From positions 1 to 64,000 of the forward strand of contig CAYNMC010000016.1 of assembly GCA_964398365.1 (NCBI GenBank): 64,000 nucleotides of DNA. The letters are read 5' to 3'. The notes under the pieces were generated by a model. That model did not search any database. It had not been told where the DNA came from and saw only the letters and a list, made by a program, of their open reading frames with translations. Below are positions 1-9,893 of the stretch, in pieces (position 1 is the first letter of the stretch; each line of letters opens with the position of its first letter). A program made the translations under genes and the position numbers. The stretch comes from CAYNMC01 sp964398365 (GTDB lineage: Bacteria > Patescibacteriota > Microgenomatia > UBA1400 > CAYNMC01).

Positions 1-802
1 AGCCCCATGGCGAAGAACATAATTGCTTTAACTCAACAAAATGAAGCAAGGGGTTAAACTGGTTATTAACCATTTGTTCAACGGCGGTATATTTTTTTTC
101 AACCAGTGCCGGAAGCCAAAAGAAGGCTGATAAAGAAAAACCAATTAATAAAGTAATAAAATAACCGCGGAACAATAAAAATTTATTCTTTTCTTTTAAA
201 ATCAAATTTATCATTAAAATCATAATTATTGGCAGAATCATAAGAGTAGTTAAATTGTGGGATAAAATAAGACAAGCTAAAGCTAAACCTCCTAAAATTT
301 TATTTTTTTTAATTATCCCTAAAAAAAGTAAAGGCAAAAAACTATAAGCCCATAATTCAGCAATACTACCACGAACATACAACTGCAAAGCATGGTAGGG
401 AGCATAAAGATATAAAATTGCAGATAAAATACCACCACCAATTCCAAAGAAATAATGACTTAATAAAAACATTAAAATGCCAGCCAGTAAAAATCCCAAA
501 GCTATCATTATTTTAGTCGCTGTTAAAACATCAAAGCCAATTAAAACAAAGAAAGCACTAATATAATAAGGTAAGGGGTTGTAAAAATTGAAAATAGGAT
601 AACCATAACCGTAGCCTAAGTCGTCAACCCAGCGTACCGGAAATTGGCCCTCTTGTAAAGCTTTCGCCATTTCCCAAGTTCGAGCAACCTGGGTATCATC
701 ATGCATAGGAAAAAAACCACTTTTAAATAATTCAGAAATTCCCAAAAAGGAAATTAAAACCACAACTAGATATGGCAAAATTTTATTTAAAAATTTTCCC
801 AT
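1..802 (-). CDS. PTPS-related multi-pass membrane protein (3' part cut by window edge)
   Basis: The frame stays open from the ATG at 800-802 to the first base of the window, so the C-terminal half is missing. The protein starts with a transmembrane helix. It then has an HDD motif, a GQFPVRW stretch and GYGYPIFNFYNPLPYY, followed by several hydrophobic helices. This is the signature of the PTPS-related membrane family (PF10131 type), an uncharacterised group resembling GT-C glycosyltransferases. It is the third of three adjacent paralogues, and its start overlaps the end of the gene at 783-2423 by 20 bases. It is the last visible gene of the surface-glycan operon. A role in extracytoplasmic sugar transfer is inferred from context only. 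Confidence 0.8.
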   Translation of the reverse strand, partial: MGKFLNKILPYLVVVLISFLGISELFKSGFFPMHDDTQVARTWEMAKALQEGQFPVRWVDDLGYGYGYPIFNFYNPLPYYISAFFVLIGFDVLTATKIMIALGFLLAGILMFLLSHYFFGIGGGILSAILYLYAPYHALQLYVRGSIAELWAYSFLPLLFLGIIKKNKILGGLALACLILSHNLTTLMILPIIMILMINLILKEKNKFLLFRGYFITLLIGFSLSAFFWLPALVEKKYTAVEQMVNNQFNPLLHFVELKQLCSSPWG

Positions 803-2423
803 GAGTAAAACTTAAAAACAAAATTATAAAAATGCCCATCAAGGAAAGATAATTACCAATTTCTCTTATTATTGTATCCTCTAATCTCGCTTCAATAAAA
901 TAATTTCCTGGATTAATTTTAAAAGAAAGATTGCCCTCCTTTTTTAGTTCCCAAGTTACCCTCTTTTTATTAAGATAAATATTCCAGTTGGGGAAATACA
1001 ACCAACCAGTTTCTATGACTGCCGGCGTCATAATTTTCGCTTGATACTGATAATCAATACTCGTGGCTTTAATCTTTTTTAATTCTCCCTGACCTGAAAC
1101 CAAGGTTAATTTTTGAGGGTCAATTTTGGGCAAATTATTACTCCAAATCGGCATAAGTTCAGCTCGGGTATCCGCGGTAAAAGGATCTTTTAAGAAATGT
1201 TCTTCATTAAACCTGTCAAAGGTAGCAGGCCGCAAATGATTACGGTTAGTATAAAGGGCTAAAACAATTAAAAATACTGCCAAGAGCCGGCTTAAAAATT
1301 TATTTCTTAAAAAATTAATTAAGGCTCCAGCCAAAAAAGCAACAATAAAAGTTTCTACTGATAATATTTTCCAAGGAAATTCTATACGTTGAATAATTGG
1401 AAGTAATTGCCAAATAAAAAGAGAGCTATCAATCATTAAAAATAAAAAAATAAAAAAACTAACAATAAATAAAATAATTAATTTTTTCTCTTTAAAGTTG
1501 TTCTTTAAGTTCAGTGAGAGAAAGATTAAGGAAAGAAACATGACTAACCATTGTGCTCCTCCCAACTGAAAAGACATCCCATCATTTAAACCCTTAACCG
1601 AATAACCATAACCCCATTTTGAATAGATTAGTTGTTCTAAAGAAGGAAAGTCATTCTGATAAGAAGAAGTCACACCTATTTCTTTTAATCTAACGTAAAC
1701 TAGTTCAAAAATCATAGGTAAAAGAAAAAAGGCAGCCAGAAGAAATGATAAAGAGAGGCTTAAAACGAGACGAAAAATAATATTTTTTTTATGTGGAGAC
1801 TTAAAAATTAAATAAAAAAGATAAGCCATAAAAAGAGGTATAAACATCAAAACGGTAGCGTTGTGGCTTATAAGGAAGAAAGCTAAAGAAAAACTACCAA
1901 GAATAATAAATTTTAAATTTTTTTTCTGGGATAAAAGGTAGAAAGACCAAAAAACCAAGGGAATGAGCGCAAAGGAAACGGCTACTCCAAAAGTACCATT
2001 AACATAAAGACTAATAAAACGATATGGCGCATATAAATATAATATTGCACCCACTAAACCTCCGCAGTTTCCCCAATAATTTCTTGACCATAAAAACATA
2101 AAAATACCTGAAAGAATGTAAGTAAAAATAATCACAATTTTATAACTATCAATGGTATTTAATCCCATTAATAAGAATGGTTGGCTTAAATAATAGGGCC
2201 CAGGATAATAATAATTGAAAGTAGGATAACCATAACCATTGTTTAAGTCACCTACCCAGCGTACTGGAAATTGACCCTGTTTGAGTTCTTTATGCATAAA
2301 AAAAATCCTTAAAATATGGAATTTACAATCATGACATTCAAAAAATCCTGGTTTTAAGAAATTCTTTAATGCCGGATATGAAACAACAATAATTAGAAAA
2401 ATAATTAAAAACCAATTTCTCAT
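783..2423 (-). CDS. PTPS-related multi-pass membrane protein
   Basis: 546 residues with about ten hydrophobic helices. The N-terminal loop carries the family pattern: CHDCKFH near residue 30, then GQFPVRW and GYGYPTFNYYYPGPYY. A soluble C-terminal part contains YFPNWNIYLNKK, like the YYPGW-VxxDGK element in the neighbouring PTPS and YfhO-like proteins, probably an extracellular beta domain. The start is ATG, in a 4-base ATGA overlap with the upstream gene, so the two are likely translationally coupled. No catalytic activity has been established for this family as far as I know. A GT-C-like transferase or glycan-assembly role is inferred from the surrounding GT2 and GT-C genes. Confidence 0.85.
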   Translation of the reverse strand: MRNWFLIIFLIIVVSYPALKNFLKPGFFECHDCKFHILRIFFMHKELKQGQFPVRWVGDLNNGYGYPTFNYYYPGPYYLSQPFLLMGLNTIDSYKIVIIFTYILSGIFMFLWSRNYWGNCGGLVGAILYLYAPYRFISLYVNGTFGVAVSFALIPLVFWSFYLLSQKKNLKFIILGSFSLAFFLISHNATVLMFIPLFMAYLFYLIFKSPHKKNIIFRLVLSLSLSFLLAAFFLLPMIFELVYVRLKEIGVTSSYQNDFPSLEQLIYSKWGYGYSVKGLNDGMSFQLGGAQWLVMFLSLIFLSLNLKNNFKEKKLIILFIVSFFIFLFLMIDSSLFIWQLLPIIQRIEFPWKILSVETFIVAFLAGALINFLRNKFLSRLLAVFLIVLALYTNRNHLRPATFDRFNEEHFLKDPFTADTRAELMPIWSNNLPKIDPQKLTLVSGQGELKKIKATSIDYQYQAKIMTPAVIETGWLYFPNWNIYLNKKRVTWELKKEGNLSFKINPGNYFIEARLEDTIIREIGNYLSLMGIFIILFLSFTHGKIFK

Positions 2424-3994
2424 AAAAATAAAATCAACAAACCCAGAAAACTAAAGAAGCTAATAATATCTGCTATTAATCTTAGAGTTGTTTCTTGAAA
2501 AACTAATTTTACGTGTTTATCTTCAGGAAATAATTTAAAACTAATCACACCCTTAGAATTTTCATAATTAACCACTCTTTCTTTGCCATCAACAAAAACC
2601 CGCCAACCGGGATAATAAAGCGTATTAACTCTTACTTCTTGTGGTTGAGTCGCAGCTACGGAAAATTCTATAAGATTGCTTTTTAATTTTTCAATTTGGT
2701 AGCTACCTTTAAGTTCAATTTTTTCCTTGGGAGCAATTTTTGGTGGTTCTTTAACCCACAGAGGAGTATTTTCGTCACCTTCAATGGTGGTTGATTGATT
2801 GGTAATATAGTACATATCATCCTTATTAATATAAACCGCTGGTTGGCGATTGGTTTTGGTCATAAAAAATAAAACTAAAAAAATCAAGGTTATTATTAAA
2901 AATTTAACCGTTTGATTAAAAAAGACTAAAAAATAACTACTAATAATGGAAAGATAAAAACCAAGAGGTACCATTAGTCGCCAAGGATAACTTACAAAAA
3001 CGAGAAGAGGAAGCTTTTCCCAAAAAATTTTTGAAACTGGAAAAAGGAAAAAAAGATTAATTGATAAAACAAAAACAAAAAATAAAACCAAATAATTAAA
3101 TTTTTTAAAGAATAAGAACCACAAACTGAGGAGAGCAAAAACTAAATGAACTAAACCTAATTGAAAAGATAAAGAAGGGGTATTTTTGGGAATTATCAAT
3201 TCTTTTAGCTCTACAAAATGGTGTGTAGGTTTAGTAATAATTTCTGGTAAAAGATTGGTCCACTGTTTTTCATAAAGGGCAGGTAACCAAAAAAAGCAAG
3301 AAAGAGTAAAAGCCAGAAGCACTGAAACTAAAAAAAGAAAAAAAGATTGATTGTCCTTTTTCAAAAAAAATAAATAGATCATAAAAAGAAAAATAAACGG
3401 CAAACTAACCAGCGCTAAACTGTTGTGGGCCAAAATTAATAAAGCCGTACTTAAACTAGAAATAGCAAGCCAGCGTTTATTTTTTCTTTTTTTTAATTTA
3501 ATTAAGGACCAATAAACTAAAGGCAGAAGCGCAAAAACCAATGATTCACCTACAGAACCACGCACATATAAATCAACCATCCGAAAAGGATAGTAAAGAT
3601 AAAAAATCGTACCTAAAAGAGCGGTTGACTGAGAAAAAATTTCATTTAAAAATAAATAAAAGAAAACAGCTGAGAAAACTACACTGAGAATAAACACGCC
3701 TTTAACTGAATCGACAAAGCTGAAGCCTAAAAGATGTAAAATCTCTCCTATGATAGGCGGAAGAGGATAATTGAAATTCAATACCGGATAGCCATAAGTA
3801 TGAAATAAATTGCCCGCCCAGCGCGGGGGTAATTGTCCATCACGCAGGGCAAAATGAAAAGCCGAAAGTCTCACAATCGCCCATTCACCGTCGTGTGTCA
3901 CAAAATATCCCTTTCTCAAAAAGGGTAAAAGAAGAGGGATTGTTAAAAAAATAAGTAAAAGGGGGAATAAAAATTTAATTAATTTTTTTCTCAT
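2420..3994 (-). CDS. PTPS-related multi-pass membrane protein
   Basis: 524 residues, a paralogue of the genes on its downstream side. Near the N-terminus it has THDGEWAIVR, GQLPPRWAGN and YGYPVLNFNYPLPP, the hallmark loop of PTPS-related membrane proteins, followed by many transmembrane segments. The C-terminal region has YYPGWRVFVDGK and ends with a last hydrophobic helix. The first ATG follows the stop of the upstream GT2 gene after one base. The three tandem copies differ clearly at residue level, so the expansion is not recent. Function is unknown; involvement in assembling or modifying a surface polymer is inferred from context. Confidence 0.85.
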   Translation of the reverse strand: MRKKLIKFLFPLLLIFLTIPLLLPFLRKGYFVTHDGEWAIVRLSAFHFALRDGQLPPRWAGNLFHTYGYPVLNFNYPLPPIIGEILHLLGFSFVDSVKGVFILSVVFSAVFFYLFLNEIFSQSTALLGTIFYLYYPFRMVDLYVRGSVGESLVFALLPLVYWSLIKLKKRKNKRWLAISSLSTALLILAHNSLALVSLPFIFLFMIYLFFLKKDNQSFFLFLVSVLLAFTLSCFFWLPALYEKQWTNLLPEIITKPTHHFVELKELIIPKNTPSLSFQLGLVHLVFALLSLWFLFFKKFNYLVLFFVFVLSINLFFLFPVSKIFWEKLPLLVFVSYPWRLMVPLGFYLSIISSYFLVFFNQTVKFLIITLIFLVLFFMTKTNRQPAVYINKDDMYYITNQSTTIEGDENTPLWVKEPPKIAPKEKIELKGSYQIEKLKSNLIEFSVAATQPQEVRVNTLYYPGWRVFVDGKERVVNYENSKGVISFKLFPEDKHVKLVFQETTLRLIADIISFFSFLGLLILFL

Positions 3995-3995
3995 C

Positions 3996-4694
3996 TTAAT
4001 TAAAAAAACGATAGTAAAAAAGGGTCAAGAAAGCCGATAAACCATCAAGCCAACTAATTTTTTTCCCTTCTGAATATTCTCGACCGGCATAGGAAATCGG
4101 CACCTCATATATTCGAATCCCGGCTTTCAGAATTTTAGCTGTAACTTCTGGTTCAAAGTCAAATTTTTTCGAACGTAAATTAATACTTTTTAAAAACTCT
4201 GCTGGTAGAAGCTTATAGCAGGTTTCCATGTCAGAAAGAGTAGTATCAAAAAGAACATTAGTTAAAAGAGTCAAAATTTTATTAGCAAGCATGTGCCAAA
4301 AGAACATATTACGATGCTCACCAGTGAAACGCGAACCATAAACTACCTTAGCCTTCCCTTCCAAAATTGGCTTAATTAATTTTTTATAATCTACTGGGTC
4401 ATATTCCAAATCAGCGTCTTGAATAAGCACATAACCATCATTAATCATTTTAAGAGCTGACTTTATCGCGGCTCCTTTACCCTGATTATTTTGATGAAGT
4501 AAAAGTTTAATCATTCCCTTTTTAGCCAACGCTTTTAAAATAGCTTGAGAGCCATCAGTTGAACCGTCATCAACAACAATAATCTCTGAAATTAACTGTT
4601 TTTGGCGCCAGACTCTTTGAATTACCTGTTTAACAGTTTTTGCTTCATTGAAAACAGGTATAATAATGGTAAGTTTTAATTTTGCTTTATTCAT
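3996..4694 (-). CDS. GT2 family polyprenyl-phosphate glycosyltransferase
   Basis: 232 residues, close to the size of single-domain dolichol-phosphate mannose synthase (DPM1-like) enzymes. Visible motifs are TIIIPVFNEAKTV at the start, the nucleotide-binding VVDDGSTDGS near residue 40, the metal-binding QDADLEYDP near residue 93 and YGSRFTGEHR. There are no C-terminal membrane helices. The family transfers a sugar from a nucleotide donor to polyprenyl phosphate on the cytoplasmic face. Its neighbours are GT-C-like membrane proteins that could use such a lipid-linked donor. The start overlaps the upstream YfhO-like gene by 4 bases (ATGA). The sugar transferred cannot be read from the sequence. 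Confidence 0.88.
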   Translation of the reverse strand: MNKAKLKLTIIIPVFNEAKTVKQVIQRVWRQKQLISEIIVVDDGSTDGSQAILKALAKKGMIKLLLHQNNQGKGAAIKSALKMINDGYVLIQDADLEYDPVDYKKLIKPILEGKAKVVYGSRFTGEHRNMFFWHMLANKILTLLTNVLFDTTLSDMETCYKLLPAEFLKSINLRSKKFDFEPEVTAKILKAGIRIYEVPISYAGREYSEGKKISWLDGLSAFLTLFYYRFFN

Positions 4695-7039
4695 GCCGCT
4701 ATTCCTTTAGATCTAAATTTTATTAAAAAAATTAATATTAAAATCAAGAATAAAAAACTTCCCCTTAACCCTATTTTAAAGCTTAAAGGCTGATAAAGAA
4801 AAACTACTTGATGTTGTCCAGCAGGAACTAAAACTGCCCTAAAAGCATAATTAGCTTTATATATTTTACCCTTTTTACCGTCAAGATAAACCTGCCAACC
4901 TGGATAATAGGTGTCAGAAAGAAATAAAAATTTATCATCTTCGGCCGTCGTTTCAAGTTCAAGCCTATTAGCTGAATAATTATTTATTTTAAGTTTGCCT
5001 TCCCTCGAGGAAAGTTTTAAATTTTTTGCGCTAACCTCTTCTTCCAAAATTACAGTTTCTAAAGGATTGAAAGCTTGCTGGTAAATTTCCTCAATAATTT
5101 TTCTTTTATCTTTTATTACTACAAAATTATTAACTAAAAAGGCTCGCGGTAAAACTTTTTTATTTTCGTAAATTTTCCAATTTTTCCTTTGCCAGACTAA
5201 TTGATATCTTTCTTGAGGAAATGAAGTCTCGTCATGATCCCACTCGGAACGATAATGATCATCTTTGTTTAAAAGGAATTTTATTCCTAATAAGTCTTCT
5301 AAACGATAACGATATTTATTTTTATTAAAAGGCAAAATCACTGTCGTTCGCGAAATATCATCTTTATAACGTCCCTCAGCGGCGGCCCAAACTAGCTCTC
5401 CATAATAACGAGGATATAAAGTATCATAGCCTTCTGGAGAAAAAAGGCGATAATATGTCGCAAAATTACTTTCAAAATCAGCAGGATTAGTGCCAGCAAA
5501 ACGATAAATTTGACTATTTTTTTGAAGAAATTCTAACAAAGGATGAGGAGGAAAAACTAATTCTTTATAAGTAAAAGGAATAACTTTATTTGCTACATAA
5601 AAAAGATCCAAAGCCGCCAAAGGGATAAGAAGATATAAAAAATTTAATTTTATATTTTTAAGAGATTTTGTTAAAACAAGAAATATGATAGTTAAAAAAT
5701 AAATCACGGATGGTAAAATTAGATTTCGTTTCATGACTTTTAAATAGACAAACCAAGATTGAAAGGAGAAAAATTTAATGCCAAACTCTAGACCTACCCA
5801 AAGAAGAAAATAAATCAATCCTGGAAAAAATATTATTTTTGGTAACCTTTTTAATTTTAAAAACTCATCAACACCAAAACCGGTTAAGACACAAAAGCTA
5901 AAAGTGGCTAAAAATAAAATTCTCGTAGCGGTACTGGTAGTAAAAATTGGAATTTTTAACCAAAGTAAAATTTTAGGCAAAAACCAATTTAGGCAGAAGC
6001 TAAAAACAACTAAAATTGTGGCAGTAAAAAATTTTTTATTTTTATTTTTTGAAAAAATTGTCACTAAAGCAAGAGTAAAGGCAATTACACCTGAATAAAC
6101 AGCGCTTTCAGTATAATCATGGCCACCCCAATAATTATCAGTGGTAGGATTGCCTAAAAAATCTGGTGAAATTAAAGTAATCAAGTTTTGCCACGGCAGT
6201 AAAGTTTTTATAAAAGAAAATTCTGAAGAAGGGATTTCTCTTGAAGCAAGAAGATAGTATTCTAACAAAGGCAACCAAACTACCATAGTTGCTCCAATAA
6301 CTCCCAAACAAAGATAAAACCAAGGAATAAATTTTTTGACTCGATATAAAAAATATAAACTAGAAAAAATTAAGATAAACATAAATATTTGAGGGTGACC
6401 CGCAAGAAAAGTTAAAACTAAACTCAACCAAAGCCAAAATAAATAAATAAAACATTGTTTTTCTTTATAGCATTCAATTAAATAAAAAATTAAAGGTAAA
6501 TAAGCAAACTGAAAAGCATGAATATTCCAAATTAACCAAACAGACATTGGTAAAGAAAAAGCGTAAGAAAAGGCGCTTAAAAAAGACCCTAAAGGCGAAA
6601 TTCTCATTTTTTTAGCAAAAAGGTACATAAAAAAGGCTGCCAGAAGTGGTTGGCTAATTAATAAAATTGTCCAAGCATAAATCTGCGGAAGGATAAGGTA
6701 AATTAAATTTAATGGGTAGAAAATAGCTGTTTGAAAGTTAGCTAAATGAGGAGCACCGCTAAATTGATAGGGATTCCATAAAGGCCATTGAAAGTTCAAT
6801 AATTGTTGGGTAGTAAAAGAACGCCAAGGATAAATTTGTCTTATCGTGTCAAAACCAAAAAGACCCTGTTTATAAACACCTCCTGGATATTGCGGCCACT
6901 GTTCTTCTTTCCATGGCGAAAAAAACCAAACCAAAAGATTGCCAGGAACGGGAAATTTATGAAAAAAAAATAGTTTACGAAAAAAGACCAGCCAAAAAAA
7001 TAAAAATATGATTAAATAAAAAAAATCTTTTTTATTCAT
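4691..7039 (-). CDS. YfhO-like multi-pass membrane protein
   Basis: 782 residues with a dozen or so hydrophobic helices and a large soluble C-terminal part. The N-terminal region has FSPWKEEQWPQYPGG and GLFGFDTIRQIYPWR, then WPLWNPYQFSGAPHLANFQ, the typical YfhO (PF09586) loop. The C-terminus contains YYPGWQVYLDGKKG and a final transmembrane segment. In Firmicutes YfhO-type proteins have been linked to glycosylation of lipoteichoic acid; the general theme is extracytoplasmic sugar transfer. It overlaps the upstream GT-C gene by 8 bases and the downstream GT2 gene by 4. The acceptor and sugar here are unknown. Confidence 0.85.
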   Translation of the reverse strand: MNKKDFFYLIIFLFFWLVFFRKLFFFHKFPVPGNLLVWFFSPWKEEQWPQYPGGVYKQGLFGFDTIRQIYPWRSFTTQQLLNFQWPLWNPYQFSGAPHLANFQTAIFYPLNLIYLILPQIYAWTILLISQPLLAAFFMYLFAKKMRISPLGSFLSAFSYAFSLPMSVWLIWNIHAFQFAYLPLIFYLIECYKEKQCFIYLFWLWLSLVLTFLAGHPQIFMFILIFSSLYFLYRVKKFIPWFYLCLGVIGATMVVWLPLLEYYLLASREIPSSEFSFIKTLLPWQNLITLISPDFLGNPTTDNYWGGHDYTESAVYSGVIAFTLALVTIFSKNKNKKFFTATILVVFSFCLNWFLPKILLWLKIPIFTTSTATRILFLATFSFCVLTGFGVDEFLKLKRLPKIIFFPGLIYFLLWVGLEFGIKFFSFQSWFVYLKVMKRNLILPSVIYFLTIIFLVLTKSLKNIKLNFLYLLIPLAALDLFYVANKVIPFTYKELVFPPHPLLEFLQKNSQIYRFAGTNPADFESNFATYYRLFSPEGYDTLYPRYYGELVWAAAEGRYKDDISRTTVILPFNKNKYRYRLEDLLGIKFLLNKDDHYRSEWDHDETSFPQERYQLVWQRKNWKIYENKKVLPRAFLVNNFVVIKDKRKIIEEIYQQAFNPLETVILEEEVSAKNLKLSSREGKLKINNYSANRLELETTAEDDKFLFLSDTYYPGWQVYLDGKKGKIYKANYAFRAVLVPAGQHQVVFLYQPLSFKIGLRGSFLFLILILIFLIKFRSKGIAA

Positions 7040-8390
7040 TTTTAGGAACGCCTAAACCAATAGACCCAAAAACATAATCAGGTTTAATCCCCTGCCAAAA
7101 AGAAGGATAAATAATGGTATAAGTAGGATAAATTGAAGAGTTGGGTTGGGGCTGAAGTTTAAATTTGAAAAAATAACTTAAATAGTGATAACCGCCCATC
7201 CACGGAGGCTCAATGGTAAAGGAAAGATAAAAAGGCTTGTCTTTTACTTTTTTTTTAATAAAATTAAAAACGCTTAATTTTGCATACAGCGAAGGTTCAG
7301 CTTGCCAAAGATACCAATTTTTAAAATTAAAAAAAATAAAAAGGAAAAGAAAGCTTATCAAAAAAAATCTTCCCAGCAATTTTTTACTCAAACTAGCCAA
7401 AACTTCTCCTACTAAAATTAAAAAAATTGGTTCCTGTAAAACATAGTAATAGTTAATAATATGCCCCCCATAAAAAGAAAAACAGAAAGGAGGAATAAAC
7501 AACCAAGCTAAAGTCAGATCCAATTTTTTTTTCTGCTTCAAGAATAAATAGGAAATTATAAAAAAAAGAGCCAGTATTAATTTTAAAGCTAATGTCGTAT
7601 TAAAAAAAAGATTGCCTAGGTTTTCTAAACAAATCTTAAAGGAATTTAAAAATTGATTTAAAAAATTAAAAGAAAGATTGTTTTTTTGCTTAAGAAAAAT
7701 AAAAAGGTTTTGAGAGATAAAAAAATGATGACGTAAATCAAAAATTAATAAAGGTAAAGAAAAAACAAAAACAGGTAACATAAATAAAAAAATATTTTTA
7801 ACTTTAGATCTTAAGGGTTTAAAATTTAAGGGCTCTAAAAAGAAAATAACAAGAGGTAAAAAAAACAGCGCCGTAAAGTGAAGATGTAAGGCTAAACCTG
7901 TTAAAGTGCCCAGAAGCAAAGCTTTTTGTGGTTTTTGAGACAGAAAATAAAAAATTAAAAGTGAAATTAGCGGTAAAGGAAAAAGCAGTGGTGGTAGACC
8001 GGCCTGGTTTAAAAAGGAAAAACTAAAAAGAGCCAATAAAAAAGAAAAAAAAGCTGTCCGCCAGCCGGCGAGTTTTTGGCTTATCCAAAAAATTAACAAA
8101 AGGTTCAAAGCTGCCCAAAAATTACTCACTAAAGACACAGTATAAGGGTGCATGCCTCCCAAATAAAAAGCCATCGCCATAAAATAATTATAGAGAGGTC
8201 CTATAAACATGCCACCTACCGACGTCGGGGCACCAATTAAACTAAACTTCTTATCCACTAAAATCTCCTTAGCCTGCCAAGCTAGATATTCTTGATCAAA
8301 TTCAAAAAAGGCCCGTTCTTCAAATTTATAAAAATATTTAATTGAAGCCAAAATTAAAAGAACTAAAAAAATGACAAAAGATCTATTCAT
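7032..8390 (-). CDS. GT-C-type membrane glycosyltransferase-like protein (GT39/ArnT-like)
   Basis: 452 residues, mostly hydrophobic helices. After the first helix comes the acidic stretch FEFDQEYLAWQAKEI, then IGAPTSVGGMFIGPLYNYF. The same GP-x-YY arrangement occurs in the genes at 9894 and 13297, so the three form a local paralogue set. The pattern resembles protein-mannosyltransferase/ArnT-like GT-C enzymes, whose first outer loop carries the catalytic acidic residues and which use polyprenyl-phosphate sugars. It overlaps the upstream gene by 8 bases. Substrate unknown. The soluble C-terminal domain is short compared with PMT enzymes. Confidence 0.75.
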   Translation of the reverse strand: MNRSFVIFLVLLILASIKYFYKFEERAFFEFDQEYLAWQAKEILVDKKFSLIGAPTSVGGMFIGPLYNYFMAMAFYLGGMHPYTVSLVSNFWAALNLLLIFWISQKLAGWRTAFFSFLLALFSFSFLNQAGLPPLLFPLPLISLLIFYFLSQKPQKALLLGTLTGLALHLHFTALFFLPLVIFFLEPLNFKPLRSKVKNIFLFMLPVFVFSLPLLIFDLRHHFFISQNLFIFLKQKNNLSFNFLNQFLNSFKICLENLGNLFFNTTLALKLILALFFIISYLFLKQKKKLDLTLAWLFIPPFCFSFYGGHIINYYYVLQEPIFLILVGEVLASLSKKLLGRFFLISFLFLFIFFNFKNWYLWQAEPSLYAKLSVFNFIKKKVKDKPFYLSFTIEPPWMGGYHYLSYFFKFKLQPQPNSSIYPTYTIIYPSFWQGIKPDYVFGSIGLGVPKNE

Positions 8391-9873
8391 TAATTTTTAA
8401 GTAATATAAACTTAAATGATTGTCACTCTTGCCTCTTTTATATTTCGCTATTAATTGCAAAGGCCAAGTAGAATCAGGCCTTTGGGTATCTTTAAAAATC
8501 ACAAAAGTTTTTTGTTTCTTTGCCTTTTCTTTTAACCATTCAAAACCATCCGTAATTGGCCAAAAACCTTTAATTTCGACATTTGGATTATTATGCAAAT
8601 AAATTTCTAAGGCGGCTGGCGTAAGACCGAAAGTTCCTTCAGTAGCCACCGCAATTTTTTCTTTAACCGACTCTTTCTTTAAGTAGTCTACAACCTCATT
8701 TATTCCCCAACCCGCAGGCCAATCGTCTAAATATTGACCTCTATCAACCTTTGGTAAAGGTGCATTTACGGGATTAAAAATAATCTGGCTTGTAAAATAA
8801 GCAGGATAAGAGAAAAATAAAAGATAAAGAATAAAAATCAAAAAAGAATTTTTAATCAGCCTAATTTTTTCTAATGCCGAAGCCATTAAAATTATTAAAG
8901 GAAGAGTCATAAAGAGAAAAAAGCGAGGATAAAGAACTTTACCAAAAAATGCTAAGGTTAAAAATGGCAACAAAAAACAAAAAAGAAGATAAGTTTTAAT
9001 TCGAAAGTATCTTTTAAAATCAAATAAAGAAAATAAAATTAAAAATAAAAAGCTAGGTGTTAAATATGTCATCAACCAACCTGATAACCCTTTCAAATTC
9101 CCCCAAAATCTTTGCCACTGACTCAAGAAACTCAAAGAAAAAATTTCATTAAAAGAGTAAATAAAAGTTAAATTTTTTAAACCTACTAAATAATAAAAAG
9201 GGCTTAATCTTTGAATGGCGTTAATTAATAAAGCGAGAGCTAAACTTAAAAGAGCTAGCCCAAACCACTTTAAAAAGAATTTATTAGCCTTTTTAAATTT
9301 GGCTAATAAAAGACTAAAGGGAAGCAAATAACAAAGAAATTGAGCTGATGATTTTGTTAACAAACCACCACCAATCGTCATTCCTAAGAAAAGAGCAACA
9401 TCCACTCTTAAACTTTTAATTAAAAGCACTTCCAACCATAAAGCCCAAATGGTAAAGGCCGCCAATAAACTATCCATTAAAGCTAACCGATCATGCCAAA
9501 GGGCTAAGGGAAAAATAGCCCAAAGAAGGCTTGACCAAAAACCAACCCTTTTATTAAAAAGCAAGCTACCCATAAAAAATAAACCTAAGCTCGTAAAAAC
9601 TCCTGCAATTACTGAAACTAAACGACCGGCAAAAAGAGGCTCAGTAAAAAGCCGTTGACTAATCATATTCAACCAGATAAATAAAGGTTGCTTACCATCA
9701 GTTAAAGAAATAAAACGCCAGTTGGGATCTTGATTAGCAATTTGCGTCCAACGAATATAAATGGCCTCATCAGTAAAAATAGGCAAATAATTAAGGTTGA
9801 TAATTCTTAAAAGAAAAGTTAAGACAAGAATTAAACCTAAAACCAATTTTGTTCTCAAAGTTTTCTTAACCAT
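8383..9873 (-). CDS. Glycosyltransferase family 39-like membrane protein
   Basis: 496 residues with many transmembrane helices. The first extracytoplasmic loop has LPIFTDEAIYIRW and SLTDGKQPLFIWL. DEAxY followed by a KPP/KQP element is the ArnT/PMT (GT39) hallmark, where the acidic residues serve metal and acceptor binding. It is the most canonical GT39 member in the cluster. A TATAAT hexamer lies 10 bases upstream of the ATG, in the 20-base gap to the upstream gene, so an internal promoter is possible; no matching -35 box is visible. The acceptor, protein or glycan, is not deducible. Confidence 0.82.
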   Translation of the reverse strand: MVKKTLRTKLVLGLILVLTFLLRIINLNYLPIFTDEAIYIRWTQIANQDPNWRFISLTDGKQPLFIWLNMISQRLFTEPLFAGRLVSVIAGVFTSLGLFFMGSLLFNKRVGFWSSLLWAIFPLALWHDRLALMDSLLAAFTIWALWLEVLLIKSLRVDVALFLGMTIGGGLLTKSSAQFLCYLLPFSLLLAKFKKANKFFLKWFGLALLSLALALLINAIQRLSPFYYLVGLKNLTFIYSFNEIFSLSFLSQWQRFWGNLKGLSGWLMTYLTPSFLFLILFSLFDFKRYFRIKTYLLFCFLLPFLTLAFFGKVLYPRFFLFMTLPLIILMASALEKIRLIKNSFLIFILYLLFFSYPAYFTSQIIFNPVNAPLPKVDRGQYLDDWPAGWGINEVVDYLKKESVKEKIAVATEGTFGLTPAALEIYLHNNPNVEIKGFWPITDGFEWLKEKAKKQKTFVIFKDTQRPDSTWPLQLIAKYKRGKSDNHLSLYYLKINE

Positions 9874-9893
9874 CTTTAATTTTATTATAATGA